Assembly: GCA_041846575.1 (NCBI GenBank)
Contig: JBGZFC010000076.1
Span: 1 to 35,337, forward strand
DNA length: 35,337 bases
From: JBGZFC01 sp041846575
Lineage (GTDB): Bacteria > Bacteroidota > Bacteroidia > Bacteroidales > Dysgonomonadaceae
Direction: 5' to 3'
Below are positions 8,375 to 18,005 of this stretch, piece by piece. Every line of letters begins with the position of its first letter. Within the stretch, counting starts at the first letter, position 1. The notes beneath the pieces are model-generated. The model ran no database searches. It saw only the letters and a list, made by a program, of their open reading frames with translations, and was not told where the DNA came from. The translations under genes were made by a program, and so were the position numbers.

Positions 8375-11176
8375 ATGAGAAAATTTTCTTTTTTATTTGC
8401 CATTTTGCTGACAACATTAGCGGCAATGGCACAGCAAAATCCAACACTGCCCATTGATCCGGCAGTAAGAAAAGGTACGTTGGAAAATGGATTGACGTAC
8501 TATATTCGTCACAACAAGACACCTGAAAAAAGAGCCGATTTCTATATCGCTCAGAAAGTAGGTTCTATGATGGAAGAGGACAACCAAGCCGGTTTAGCCC
8601 ACTTCTTAGAGCACATGGCTTTCAACGGAACAACCAATTATCCTAAAAAAACCATGCTCGAATACCTGCAAAACAACGGTATTAAATTTGGCGTAAACAT
8701 CAATGCATACACAGGTTTTGACGAAACTGTATATTTTATGACAGATATACCGACAGACAACAAAAACTTAGTTGACTCTGTATTGCTTGTTCTATACGAT
8801 TGGGCAGACGGAATTGCTTTGGAAGAGGAAGAACTTGATAACGAACGTGGCGTTATTCGCGAAGAGTGGCGTACAAGAGGTGGTTCACAACAACGTCTAT
8901 GGGACCAATTACTTCCCAAAATGTATCCCGACAGCAAATATGCCAACCGTATGCCTATTGGTAGCATAGATGTTATCAACAACTTTAAACCGGAAGAGAT
9001 TCGCGCATATTACGAAAAATGGTATCGTCCCGACCTACAAGGTATTGTAGTTGTAGGAGATGTGGATGTAGATGCAATCGAAAAACAGATTGTGGACAAA
9101 TTCTCAAAAATAAAACTCGATCCGAATCGTGCAGAACGCAAATACTTCCCCGTACCTGACAACAAAGAACCTATTGTTGCTATGGCTACTGACGTAGAGG
9201 CTCGTAACACACAAATCATGTTGTTTTACAAACACGACCCGATACCGGATGAAATAAAAAATACACAAGCAGGTTATATAATGAATGGTCTTACTAATGT
9301 AGCAAGCATGATGTTGAACGAAAGATTGAGCGAAATATCTCAAAAACCAAATGCACCATTCACTTTTGCGTATGCATACGACTCGGACTACTTTGTAGCA
9401 AAAACCAAAGATGCATGGACTGTTATTGCAGGTTCGGCTGAAGACAAAATTGAAGAAGCGCTGGCTGCTATAGTCAGAGAAACTGAAAGAGTAAAGAAAC
9501 ACGGATTTACCGCCTCGGAATATGAAAGAGCAAAAGCTAATCTACTTAAAAATATAGAAAACAGCTATAACAATCGCGATAAACAAAAAAACTCTGCATA
9601 CTCGCAAGAATATGTATCTAATTTTACCGACGGAGAACCAATACCCGGAATTGAGTTCGAATACAATCTGTTGAACTCGTTAGCTCCAAATATACCTGTT
9701 GAAGCTATTAACCAAGTTATTCAAGGACTTATAGGTGAAGATAATATCGTTATAGCAGTTACAGGACCTGAAAAAGAGGGTCTGGTATATCCATCAGAAG
9801 AAAAATTGCTTAACGTGTTGAAAACTGTAAAAGCAGAAAATATTGAAGCTTATGTAGAACAGGTATCAAACGAACCGTTAATCTCTACACTTCCAACTCC
9901 CGGAACTATAGTTAAATCGGAAAAAGATGCCAGTTTCGACGCTACTGTGTGGACTTTGTCAAACGGCGTGAAAGTGGTAATGAAAAAAACCGATTTCAAA
10001 GATGACGAAATCAGAATGACGGCTTCAAGCTTTGGAGGTACAGCACAATATGCCGAAAAAGACCCTGTTAATGCTAAAGTTATGGGACAAGTTATCACTC
10101 TTGGCGGTGTTGGTAACTTCAGCGCTACAGAACTACCGAAAGTATTGGCAGGTAAAAATGCAAATGTTCGTCCACAAGTAGGATTAACAACACAAGGATT
10201 CTCAGGCTCATCATCTATCAAAGATTTTGAAACTATGCTTCAACTGGTTTATCTGTACTTTACCGCACCAAGAAGCGATAAAGATGCTTTTGACTCTTTC
10301 ATGCAACGTATGGATGTTCAACTGAAAAACCAAGAAGCTGAACCGATGATAGCTTTCTCCGATGCCATTACAAAAGCTCTTTATGGCGATCTCACTTATA
10401 CACAACGTCTAAAACACAATCAGTTAAGTGAAATTAACTACGAACGCATCATGCAGATGTACAAACAAATGTTCAACAACCCCGGAAGCTTTGTATTTAC
10501 TTTTGTAGGAAATATAGATGAAGAAGCAATGAAACCGATGATTCTACAATACTTAGGTTCAATGAAAGGACAACACGCAGAAAATACTTTCTTAAAAATA
10601 CCTATGAACTTTAAAAGCGGAAAACAAGAGAACACTTTCCAACGCGAAATGCAAAATCCTAAAGCTTCAGTTTTTAAAAGCTATAACGGACAAATCGAAA
10701 GAACTCTCAAAAACCAATTGGTTATGAGTATATTTGACCAAATATTGGATATAGTTTATACTGAAAAAGTACGTGAAGACGAAGGCGGAACATACGGTGT
10801 TTATACACAAGGTGCTATCTCAAGATATCCGGAAGGACAAACCATTTTGCAAATTATCTATGATACCGACCCTGCAAAAGCGGAACGTCTTAACAAAATT
10901 ATTGCCGACGAATTGGAAGCAATAGGTAAAAACGGTGTACGCACAGAAGATTTCCAAAAGGTAAAAGAGTATATGGTAAAAAAATACAGCGAAGATATTA
11001 AAGAAAACAGCTATTGGTTATCTAACCTAAACGATAAATACTTCTATAAAGAAGATACTCATACCGAATATATGAATACTTTGAATGCAATTACTCAAAA
11101 AGACGTTCAAGAATTCGCACAAAAACTATTATCTCAAGGTAACAACGCAATTGTTGTAATGATGCCGAAAGAATAA
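8375..11176 (+). CDS. Exported M16-family zinc metalloprotease
   Basis: The 933-residue protein begins with a clear signal peptide (MRKFSFLFAILLTTLAAMAQ) and a mature N-terminus starting near residue 21. The inverted zinc motif HFLEH is at 76-80, with the third ligand Glu157 in NERGVIREEW exactly 76 residues after the motif, as in pitrilysins. The second half (from about residue 500) repeats the M16 fold without an HxxEH motif (PREDEGGTYGVY-like region at VREDEGGTYGVY). This two-module layout matches the long PqqL-like insulinase-family proteases of the periplasm, which degrade peptides. It ends at a strong terminator. Confidence 0.93.
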   Translation: MRKFSFLFAILLTTLAAMAQQNPTLPIDPAVRKGTLENGLTYYIRHNKTPEKRADFYIAQKVGSMMEEDNQAGLAHFLEHMAFNGTTNYPKKTMLEYLQNNGIKFGVNINAYTGFDETVYFMTDIPTDNKNLVDSVLLVLYDWADGIALEEEELDNERGVIREEWRTRGGSQQRLWDQLLPKMYPDSKYANRMPIGSIDVINNFKPEEIRAYYEKWYRPDLQGIVVVGDVDVDAIEKQIVDKFSKIKLDPNRAERKYFPVPDNKEPIVAMATDVEARNTQIMLFYKHDPIPDEIKNTQAGYIMNGLTNVASMMLNERLSEISQKPNAPFTFAYAYDSDYFVAKTKDAWTVIAGSAEDKIEEALAAIVRETERVKKHGFTASEYERAKANLLKNIENSYNNRDKQKNSAYSQEYVSNFTDGEPIPGIEFEYNLLNSLAPNIPVEAINQVIQGLIGEDNIVIAVTGPEKEGLVYPSEEKLLNVLKTVKAENIEAYVEQVSNEPLISTLPTPGTIVKSEKDASFDATVWTLSNGVKVVMKKTDFKDDEIRMTASSFGGTAQYAEKDPVNAKVMGQVITLGGVGNFSATELPKVLAGKNANVRPQVGLTTQGFSGSSSIKDFETMLQLVYLYFTAPRSDKDAFDSFMQRMDVQLKNQEAEPMIAFSDAITKALYGDLTYTQRLKHNQLSEINYERIMQMYKQMFNNPGSFVFTFVGNIDEEAMKPMILQYLGSMKGQHAENTFLKIPMNFKSGKQENTFQREMQNPKASVFKSYNGQIERTLKNQLVMSIFDQILDIVYTEKVREDEGGTYGVYTQGAISRYPEGQTILQIIYDTDPAKAERLNKIIADELEAIGKNGVRTEDFQKVKEYMVKKYSEDIKENSYWLSNLNDKYFYKEDTHTEYMNTLNAITQKDVQEFAQKLLSQGNNAIVVMMPKE

Positions 11177-11221
11177 TTTTTCGAATAAAAACTATTCAAT
11201 AGTTATATTAAAATAAAACGG

Positions 11222-11256
11222 GGCTGTCTCAAAAGTAAAGGCAGCCTCTTTTTTTG
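11222..11256 (+). terminator. Rho-independent terminator of the M16 protease gene
   Basis: GGCTGTC (11222-11228) and GGCAGCC (11240-11246) form a seven-pair stem with one G-T pair, followed by TCTTTTTTT. It begins 46 bases after the stop codon. Confidence 0.85.
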
Positions 11257-11299
11257 TCTTTTTTTCTTTGATATTTGGCTATATTTTATCTTTTTAGAA

Positions 11300-11444
11300 G
11301 ATACTATCCCCAAAAGTTGTGTAAGTATATCACTTACTTGTTTCTGTGTAAAGTCCATAAAATTATTCTTTTTGTTGTTCAAATATAAGTCTTTGGGGGA
11401 TATTTACACACTTTTGGGGATAGTATCCTTTTGGGGATAGTATC
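11300..11444. mobile_element. MITE-like element or IS-end remnant
   Basis: A 25-base end at 11300-11324 (GATACTATCCCCAAAAG then TTGTGTAA) is repeated in inverted orientation at 11404-11427 with a single missing base. That gives a 128-bp non-coding unit with near-perfect terminal inverted repeats. A third partial copy of the end (CTTTTGGGGATAGTATC) follows directly at 11428-11444. No transposase is present, so it must be non-autonomous or a relic. Outside the element, 11257-11299 and 11445-11590 hold no gene that I can see. Confidence 0.6.
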
Positions 11445-11591
11445 GTATCTATAAAAAACTACATAATTAGGAGGCTCAAAGATGCGGAAAAAAGTGATAT
11501 AACAAACATTATATCTCTCTTTTTATATTAAGCGGGAAATAAGGCGGAGTTAGGGTTAAAGCGATAAAATTTCACCGAACAGCAATAACAA

Positions 11592-11632
11592 AAATACGGT
11601 AAAATGCCTCTATTCAGGCAAAATACCGCATT
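11592..11632 (-). terminator. Terminator of the MFS transporter gene
   Basis: On the plus map CGGTA, AAA, TGCCT and then AGGCA, AAA, TACCG (11597-11628) pair as a long hairpin with one internal AAA/AAA loop. Read on the minus strand it is followed by a T-rich stretch, and it lies just after the transporter stop codon. Confidence 0.6.
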
Positions 11633-11653
11633 TATCATTTTTCAAAACAACAA

Positions 11654-13036
11654 CTATTTTGTCATCACTTTTTTTGCATCAGTGCTTTTCGTTACTTTGG
11701 CATAGATAAACAAAGCTATTGCCGAAATAGCTCCGATTCCAACAAATACATACCAAATATAGTGTGCATTGGCTGTTGCTGCGCTGTATGCTACGGTGTC
11801 GAGAACACCGGCTTCGTCTGTGAATAGTCTTGGGTCGGGACAATATTTTTCGAGTAAGAAACCCGATATACCGAAAGCAAACAGATATGAAAAGAATGAG
11901 TTTAGATTACTAAATCCCAAATATAAACCCTCTTCTCCCTTGGGAGCCTGCAACGAAAAATACTCCAGATATCTTGGAGAAATAAAGCCCTCAGCAATAG
12001 CTTGAAATGCGATACCGATTATCATCAAAAGGGCAACAGGGTGCATTCCTAAAACCGTTTCGCTTTCGATTTGATTTCCAAACGACATTATAAGTGCAGA
12101 TAACGGAATTATAAACATACCTATCATCATGGATGTGAGAGCGCTTCTTTTTTTCATAAGAGAAGTAATAAAATTAACACTTACGAAAACTATCAGCGGG
12201 TTCACGTTGGCATACCAACCGGGTGTGGCAGCATCTCCGATAAGTCGTATTACATACTTGGGCATGGTAGAATACAATTGCCCTTGAATCATCCAGAAAC
12301 CGCTCACTATAAGTATAAGAGCCATTAATCGCCCGTTTTTAAACACCTTTAGCAGTGCATTTAGCAATTCCGAAACAGTTTTTCCCTGTCCTTCGGTATT
12401 TGCCGATTTGTAAAAAAACAGTATCAAAATAAGAGCCAATAATGTCATCGATGTGGAGAAGAAATTCAGATAAACCAAACCTTCATCGCCCATGCTTTTT
12501 CTTAGCGGGTCAACTACGGTTTTACCGATAAATGCACCGATATTTACCATCATATAAAAAATAGCATATCCTCTTGCTCTGTTTTCGGTGGTTGTTTCGC
12601 GAGCAACAGTACCCGAAATTACCGCTTTAATAAATGAACCTCCAACTACGATGAATATAAGAACCGGAATTATCGACCATTGATAAATACTTTCGGTAAG
12701 TCCTGTAAATTGTGTTACTTTACTGTAATTTACCAATCCTGCACTTTGCAACATGGTAGGCAAAACTCCTAATCCGCCATAACCAATTGTAAGCAAACTA
12801 AATGCAATTATTATTGCACGTCTGAATCCCATTTTATCGGCAATGGCTCCGGTAAAGGTAGGAAGCAAATATAAAAAAGCCGAGAAAAGTCCTGCAATAA
12901 TGCCCGATTGTATATCGGAAAAGCCCCAAACATTCGACAAATACAATGTTATTACAATAAATACGGCATAATATGCCAATCGTTCAAGTAGTTCTACAAA
13001 GTTTGCGACCCAAAATGGTTTTGAAAATTTATTCAT
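11654..13036 (-). CDS. MFS transporter, POT/peptide-transporter-like
   Basis: The 460-residue protein has about twelve hydrophobic helices. The first helix reads FVELLERLAYYAVFIVITLYL, close to the ExxERxxYY pattern of the proton-dependent oligopeptide transporter (POT) branch of the major facilitator superfamily. The loop GAIADKMGFRRAI is the usual cytoplasmic MFS motif A between helices 2 and 3. A role in uptake of di- or oligopeptides is possible, and a secreted protease lies upstream on the other strand. The substrate cannot be read from the sequence. The gene has its own -7 box and terminator. Confidence 0.8.
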   Translation of the reverse strand: MNKFSKPFWVANFVELLERLAYYAVFIVITLYLSNVWGFSDIQSGIIAGLFSAFLYLLPTFTGAIADKMGFRRAIIIAFSLLTIGYGGLGVLPTMLQSAGLVNYSKVTQFTGLTESIYQWSIIPVLIFIVVGGSFIKAVISGTVARETTTENRARGYAIFYMMVNIGAFIGKTVVDPLRKSMGDEGLVYLNFFSTSMTLLALILILFFYKSANTEGQGKTVSELLNALLKVFKNGRLMALILIVSGFWMIQGQLYSTMPKYVIRLIGDAATPGWYANVNPLIVFVSVNFITSLMKKRSALTSMMIGMFIIPLSALIMSFGNQIESETVLGMHPVALLMIIGIAFQAIAEGFISPRYLEYFSLQAPKGEEGLYLGFSNLNSFFSYLFAFGISGFLLEKYCPDPRLFTDEAGVLDTVAYSAATANAHYIWYVFVGIGAISAIALFIYAKVTKSTDAKKVMTK

Positions 13037-13087
13037 TATTTAAAAATGTTTTATGTCGTAATTTGACGAATTATAAAAAAATATGTG

Positions 13088-13095
13088 CAAAGATA
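13088..13095 (-). promoter_or_regulatory. -7 box of the MFS transporter gene
   Basis: TATCTTTG on the minus strand, 52 bases before the start codon, matches TAnnTTTG. No good TTG is found at the usual -33 distance. Confidence 0.45.
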
Positions 13096-13111
13096 ATATT
13101 TTAACGCAAGA

Positions 13112-13130
13112 ACCACGTATCTATCGTGGG
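13112..13130 (-). terminator. Possible hairpin after mutS2
   Basis: CCACG and CGTGG (13113-13117 and 13125-13129) form a five-pair stem with a seven-base loop, 14 bases after the mutS2 stop. On the minus strand it is followed by TTCTTG, only a weak T-run, so termination is uncertain. Confidence 0.35.
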
Positions 13131-13142
13131 TAATACTTTTTG

Positions 13143-15575
13143 CTAATACAAATCGACAACTGTAATTCCAGCACCTCCAAACTGCACATGTTCATCCTGA
13201 AAGTTAGATACACCCACAACGGTAGGCAAATATTCTCTGATAATCTGACGCAACGCTCCGGTGCCCGTGCCATGCAAAATTCGCACGCGCTTCACACCCA
13301 ACTGAACGGCATCATCGATAAAATACATTACAGATTGCAAAGCTTCATCGCCGCGCATACCGCGCACATCTATATCTTGCTTGAAGTTGAGTTTCTTTTC
13401 GTGAATCAACTCGCGTGTGGTAGAATTTGTCAATGAGGCTTTAGACTCTTTTTTAAGTTGATTTTTGCTTACTTTTTCCAATTTATCCATATCTATGGTA
13501 GATTTTATCATACCAAAAGCCACAATCGCTTTTTTATTTGAAATTTCGAGCACTTCTCCGGTTGTTGTCTGCCCTTTTAACCGAACAACATCGCCAACCG
13601 CAGGAATTCCTTCTATTACGTTTTGGTCATTAACGGTTTTTTTTGCTCGTTTGTCGGCACGCTTTCTATCTTTTTTAGTAGGAAGCATATTTACCTTTTC
13701 TTTAAACTCCGAGAGCGATTGCCTTGCCTGCCTGGTTCGCTCTTTATCTGCCTGAGCTTCCTTTATTTCCCGTATAGTCTGCTCTATTTTTGCATTACTC
13801 TCCGCGAGCAATTGTTGTGCTTGTTGCTTGGCTTGAGCAATAATATCTTTTTTTTGCGAATTTATTTCCGACAAGTTTAACTCATACCTCTCCTTTATCT
13901 CTTCCAATCGTTTTCGCTCTACACGTATCTTGTTTCGTTTTCGTTCCCAATAACGCTTATCACGATTTATATCTTGCAGATACTTGTCCATATTCACGTA
14001 GTCGCTACCCACTATTTCTGATGCTTGAGAAATAATTTCTTCCGGAAGACCTATTTTTCTCGCAATCTCTACGGCAAACGAACTGCCGGGATTACCTATT
14101 GACAATTGAAACAACGGTTGCATTCTGTGACGGTCATAAAGCATCGCACCGTTTATAACACCGCTGTTTTCATTTGCAAAATGTTTCAGATTTTGGTAGT
14201 GAGTGGTTATCACTCCGAAAGATTGTTGACGATTAAATCTGTCTAACAACGACTCGGCAATAGCTGCTCCTATTTGTGGCTCTGTGCCACCGCCAAATTC
14301 ATCAATCAACAGAAGTGTTTTTTGATTGCAATTCTTTACGAAAAATTTCATATTTTGCAGATGCGAGCTGTATGTTGACAGGTCATTTTCGATAGATTGC
14401 TCATCGCCTATATCGATAAAAATATCTTTGAATATGCCCACCTTTGAATTTTCTCTCACGGGAATCAGCATCCCGCACTGCAACATGTACTGCAACAGAC
14501 CGACGGTCTTCAGACAAACGGACTTTCCTCCTGCATTAGGTCCCGAAATTACCAAGATGCGATTTTCTTGGTTCAACTCAATATCAAGAGGCACAACTTT
14601 TCTGTTTTGCTTAACCAAAGATAAATACAGTAGCGGATGTATTGCTTGCACCCAATCTATAATAGGTTGATTTTCAAAAACAGGTTTTATGGCTTGGATT
14701 TGTATTGCGAATTTTGCTTTTGCACGTATAAAATCTATTTGCGATAGATAGTCGTACGAAAGAAGTAAATCCGGTAAGAATGGTCGAATATAATCGGTAA
14801 ATTCGGAAAGAATTTTCACAATTTCGCGCCGTTCTTCGCTTTCGAGCTCTCTAATTTTATTATTGGCTTCTACCACTTCTGCCGGCTCTATATAAACCGT
14901 TTTGCCCGAAGCCGATTCATCGTGAACAATTCCTTTTATTTTTCTCTTGAATGACGGATTTATAGGAATTACCAACCTACCGTCACGCATGCTTGGTGTA
15001 ATATCTTTTTCCACCAAACCATCCGATTGTGCTTTGCGTAAGATAGAATTTAACGTGCGTGATATTCCATTGATTGTAGATGACATCTCTTTTCTGATAG
15101 ATGCCAACTGAGCTGATGCACTATCTCTTATTTGTCCAAATTCGTCAATGATTTTCTCTATTGCCTTTACAATTTGTGGAGAAGTATATACATTTTCGCT
15201 CAACTTTATCAGATATGGATATAACGATGACTCACTTTCGTCTTTTTTGAAGAAAGCTACAATTGAATTTATTGTTCGGAGCGATTTAAGAAGCTCGGAA
15301 AGTGCGTTCTGCTCTATCCAAGAGTGTTCTATTCTGATTCTTTTTAGAGCCGACCGCACATCGTAGAAATTGTCGGATGGAAAAGCATCTTCACTTTGTA
15401 AAATATGGACAAACTCATCAGTTTGCGAAAGATTTGTGATTATCTCTTCATATTCGGCAGAGAAGTGCATATCTTCCACTTTTTCTTTACCAAGCGGACT
15501 AAGACAGAGGCTTTCCAACAAATGCCTTATGCGAAAAAACTCTATTTTCTGTTCAAAATTTTCGGGATATATCAC
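13143..15575 (-). CDS. mutS2: MutS2-type ATPase/endonuclease
   Basis: The 810-residue protein follows the MutS2 plan. It has an N-terminal lever region and no mismatch-recognition domain. The ABC-type ATPase has Walker A GPNAGGKS (345-352), the signature segment STYSSHLQNM (400-409), Walker B LLLIDE (421-426) and the switch TTHYQNLKHFA. A long charged coiled coil follows (about 530-640). The C-terminal Smr nuclease domain has DVRGMRGDEA and HGTGTGALR. MutS2 acts on recombination intermediates and on collided ribosomes rather than on mismatches. It lies 46 bases downstream of the dihydroorotase-family gene on the same strand and is probably read with it. Confidence 0.96.
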   Translation of the reverse strand: MIYPENFEQKIEFFRIRHLLESLCLSPLGKEKVEDMHFSAEYEEIITNLSQTDEFVHILQSEDAFPSDNFYDVRSALKRIRIEHSWIEQNALSELLKSLRTINSIVAFFKKDESESSLYPYLIKLSENVYTSPQIVKAIEKIIDEFGQIRDSASAQLASIRKEMSSTINGISRTLNSILRKAQSDGLVEKDITPSMRDGRLVIPINPSFKRKIKGIVHDESASGKTVYIEPAEVVEANNKIRELESEERREIVKILSEFTDYIRPFLPDLLLSYDYLSQIDFIRAKAKFAIQIQAIKPVFENQPIIDWVQAIHPLLYLSLVKQNRKVVPLDIELNQENRILVISGPNAGGKSVCLKTVGLLQYMLQCGMLIPVRENSKVGIFKDIFIDIGDEQSIENDLSTYSSHLQNMKFFVKNCNQKTLLLIDEFGGGTEPQIGAAIAESLLDRFNRQQSFGVITTHYQNLKHFANENSGVINGAMLYDRHRMQPLFQLSIGNPGSSFAVEIARKIGLPEEIISQASEIVGSDYVNMDKYLQDINRDKRYWERKRNKIRVERKRLEEIKERYELNLSEINSQKKDIIAQAKQQAQQLLAESNAKIEQTIREIKEAQADKERTRQARQSLSEFKEKVNMLPTKKDRKRADKRAKKTVNDQNVIEGIPAVGDVVRLKGQTTTGEVLEISNKKAIVAFGMIKSTIDMDKLEKVSKNQLKKESKASLTNSTTRELIHEKKLNFKQDIDVRGMRGDEALQSVMYFIDDAVQLGVKRVRILHGTGTGALRQIIREYLPTVVGVSNFQDEHVQFGGAGITVVDLY

Positions 15576-15621
15576 GAGAAGATTCCTGTTTTAATATTTA
15601 GTTTTTGCGTGTTTTTTACAT

Positions 15622-16962
15622 TTATCTGTCAAAACTCAACCTTTTGCCCTTTTTCTCTGTATTTACTTTCCCATCGGTAAAGACCAAATTGCCATTTACA
15701 AAAGTTTTTTCAATGGAATTGTTAAAAATGTAATCTTCAAATGGCGACCATCCGCATTTATATAAAATATTATTGTTACTTACTTTATAACTTTTTTCCG
15801 GATTAATCAGCACTAAATCGGCAAAATAACCTTTTCTTATATATCCTCTGTCTTTTATTTTAAACAGATTGGCTGGCTCGTGGCACATCTTATCAACAAC
15901 AAACGAATGTGTGAAAATGCCTTCGTCCGCCATTTGCAACATCAATTGTAGAGAGTGCTGCACAAGCGGAATACCCGATGCAGCTTGTAAACATCCGCCA
16001 TTTTTCTCGGTCTCCAGATGCGGTGCATGGTCAGTTGCAACAATATCCAATTTCCCGTTTTTCAGTGCTTCACGCAGTGCTTCACGGTCGGCTTCTGATT
16101 TAACCGCAGGATTACATTTTATTTTGGAGTCTAAACGTTGATAATCTTCATCGGTAAACCAAAGATGATGCACGCACACTTCGGCTGTGATTTTTTTATC
16201 GGCAATTGGTGCGTTACTTAATAGGCTCATCTCTCTTGCCGTAGAAAGATGCAGAATGTGTAATCGAGAGCCATATTTATGAGCAAGCTCTACAGCTTGT
16301 GCGGAAGAAACATAACAAGCCTCATCGCTCCTGATTTGCGGATGATATTGGACAGGAATATTTTCGCCGAATTTCTTCCTAAAAATATCCACATTATTTC
16401 TAATGATTTCTTCTTTTTCGCAATGTGTCGCAATTAGTGAATCAACTTCGGCAAAAATAGCTTGCAATGATTTTTCATTATCAACCAACATATTTCCGGT
16501 TGACGCACCCATAAATAACTTTACACCGCAAGTTTTCTTGTTATCTATTTTGATTAGCTCTTTTATATTGTCGTTTGTTGCTCCAAGATAGAATGAAAAA
16601 TTTGCTACCGATTTTTGCTCCGCCAACTCCAATTTCTCATACAGCAAATCGTTGGTTATGGTTTGTGGAGCGGTATTCGGCATATCCATAAACGATGTTA
16701 CACCGCCGGCAACAGCAGCACAACTTTCTGAAAACAAGTCGCCTTTGTGAGTCAAACCCGGGTCTCGAAAATGCACCTGATCATCTATAACTCCCGGAAT
16801 TAAATACATGCCGTCGGCATCTATTACATTATCGCAACTATCTAAAATATTTGGGGGTAATTCAGAAGTGTATATCTCTTTAATTCGCTCATTTTCTATT
16901 AAAACCGAGCCGACAAAAGAGACTCCTTCATTAATAATTAAAGGATTATGTATAAGTATCAT
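15622..16962 (-). CDS. Dihydroorotase family protein (PyrC-like)
   Basis: The 446-residue amidohydrolase matches class I dihydroorotases, which close carbamoyl aspartate to dihydroorotate in pyrimidine synthesis. Visible motifs are the metal site near residues 60-69 (DDQVHFRDPG), the candidate carboxylated lysine in GVKLFMGASTGN, HILHLSTA, and the catalytic aspartate in TDHAPH. The usual HxH pair at the metal site reads Gln62-Val-His64, so one expected ligand is replaced. I recall that Bacteroidota members often show this, so it may still be active. The start is 4 bases after the glycosyltransferase stop, so the two are likely co-transcribed. Confidence 0.85.
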   Translation of the reverse strand: MILIHNPLIINEGVSFVGSVLIENERIKEIYTSELPPNILDSCDNVIDADGMYLIPGVIDDQVHFRDPGLTHKGDLFSESCAAVAGGVTSFMDMPNTAPQTITNDLLYEKLELAEQKSVANFSFYLGATNDNIKELIKIDNKKTCGVKLFMGASTGNMLVDNEKSLQAIFAEVDSLIATHCEKEEIIRNNVDIFRKKFGENIPVQYHPQIRSDEACYVSSAQAVELAHKYGSRLHILHLSTAREMSLLSNAPIADKKITAEVCVHHLWFTDEDYQRLDSKIKCNPAVKSEADREALREALKNGKLDIVATDHAPHLETEKNGGCLQAASGIPLVQHSLQLMLQMADEGIFTHSFVVDKMCHEPANLFKIKDRGYIRKGYFADLVLINPEKSYKVSNNNILYKCGWSPFEDYIFNNSIEKTFVNGNLVFTDGKVNTEKKGKRLSFDR

Positions 16963-16966
16963 ATAG

Positions 16967-17725
16967 TTATTTAGATTCTATTTGTTTGGTTCGTGGTTTT
17001 ATTTTTCCGGTTAAACTACGCCAGCGTAAATTGACAACACCAAAAAATGCTTCACCAAATATGCTTGTATTCATCTTCGATACTCCCAATTTTCGATTTA
17101 CAAATACAACAGAGACCTCTTTTATTTTGAATCCTAAAACCATAGCTGTATATTTCATCTCAATCTGAAAGGCATATCCTTTAAATTTCACCTCATCCAA
17201 ATTTATTGTTTCCAACACTTTACGGCTGTAACAAACAAACCCGGCAGTAGTATCACTTACCCTCATCCACGTAATCATTTGCACATATATGGATGCAAAA
17301 TAGGACATTAGGACTCTTCCTATGGGCCAATTCACGACATTCACTCCCGAACAGTATCTTGAGCCTATGGAAACATCATAACCTTCTTCCTTACACGCTT
17401 TGTATAGTCGAGGTAAATCTTTCGGATTGTGAGAAAAGTCGGCATCCATCTCAAAAATATACTCATACTCTCTTGCCAATGCCCACTTAAAACCGTGTAT
17501 ATAAGCTGTTCCCAATCCCAATTTTCCAGTTCGTTCTTCAATAAAAAGTCTGTCGGGAAACTCTTCTTCTATCATACTGCGAACAATAGCTGCCGTACCG
17601 TCGGGCGAGTTATCGTCAACAATCAATATGTCAAACTTGGGGTCTAACTCAAAAACCGCTTTTATTATGCTCTCGACGTTCTCTTTTTCGTTGTAAGTTG
17701 GAATAATGACTAATTTATCAGACAT
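16967..17725 (-). CDS. Family 2 glycosyltransferase, polyprenol-phosphate mannosyltransferase-like
   Basis: The 252-residue protein has a GT-A fold with IIPTYNEKENV at the start, nucleotide-binding DDNSPDGT (37-44) and the metal-binding DADFSH (94-99). Its length, the phrase VSIGSRYCSG and the segment TTAGFVCYSRKVLE match DPM1-like polyprenol-phosphate mannose (or glucose) synthases. These load a sugar on a lipid carrier at the inner membrane. There is no C-terminal membrane domain, so it is the short, soluble form. It is the first gene of a run with the dihydroorotase-family gene and mutS2. The sugar donor is not certain. Confidence 0.87.
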   Translation of the reverse strand: MSDKLVIIPTYNEKENVESIIKAVFELDPKFDILIVDDNSPDGTAAIVRSMIEEEFPDRLFIEERTGKLGLGTAYIHGFKWALAREYEYIFEMDADFSHNPKDLPRLYKACKEEGYDVSIGSRYCSGVNVVNWPIGRVLMSYFASIYVQMITWMRVSDTTAGFVCYSRKVLETINLDEVKFKGYAFQIEMKYTAMVLGFKIKEVSVVFVNRKLGVSKMNTSIFGEAFFGVVNLRWRSLTGKIKPRTKQIESK

Positions 17726-17743
17726 AGTGCAACAATTTTATGC

Positions 17744-17778
17744 CAAAAATACAATTTTTACAGATAAAAGCCATCAAA
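17744..17778 (-). promoter_or_regulatory. Promoter of the glycosyltransferase-pyrC-mutS2 run
   Basis: On the minus strand TATTTTTG (17744-17751) fits TAnnTTTG, and a TTG (17775-17777) lies 23 bases upstream. The start codon follows 18 bases later. The remaining bases up to 17940 hold no supported gene. Confidence 0.5.
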
Positions 17779-17940
17779 AATATGGTAATTTATTTTACAA
17801 TGTATAAAAAAGATATTTTTACCCGATTAATCGATTTTCATATCAATTTAACAAAACGACAAAGCATTGATTATACAATTGACAATCAATTAAATAATAA
17901 GTTACAATGCACAAATGCACAAACTTCTCGTTTTTTTGAT

Positions 17941-17948
17941 TAATTTTG
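17941..17948 (+). promoter_or_regulatory. -7 box of the aroQ-pyk run
   Basis: TAATTTTG matches TAnnTTTG and lies 57 bases before the aroQ start. A -33 TTG is not clear. Confidence 0.4.
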
Positions 17949-18005
17949 TAATCTTGATAAAAACTTAATGGTCAATGCCATTTCTTGCTAATAATTTAAA
18001 GACAG

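Noticed and set aside
17740..17943. A 67-codon open frame between the glycosyltransferase gene and aroQ
   Set aside because: It is low-complexity, starts over the minus-strand promoter and has no recognisable domain.
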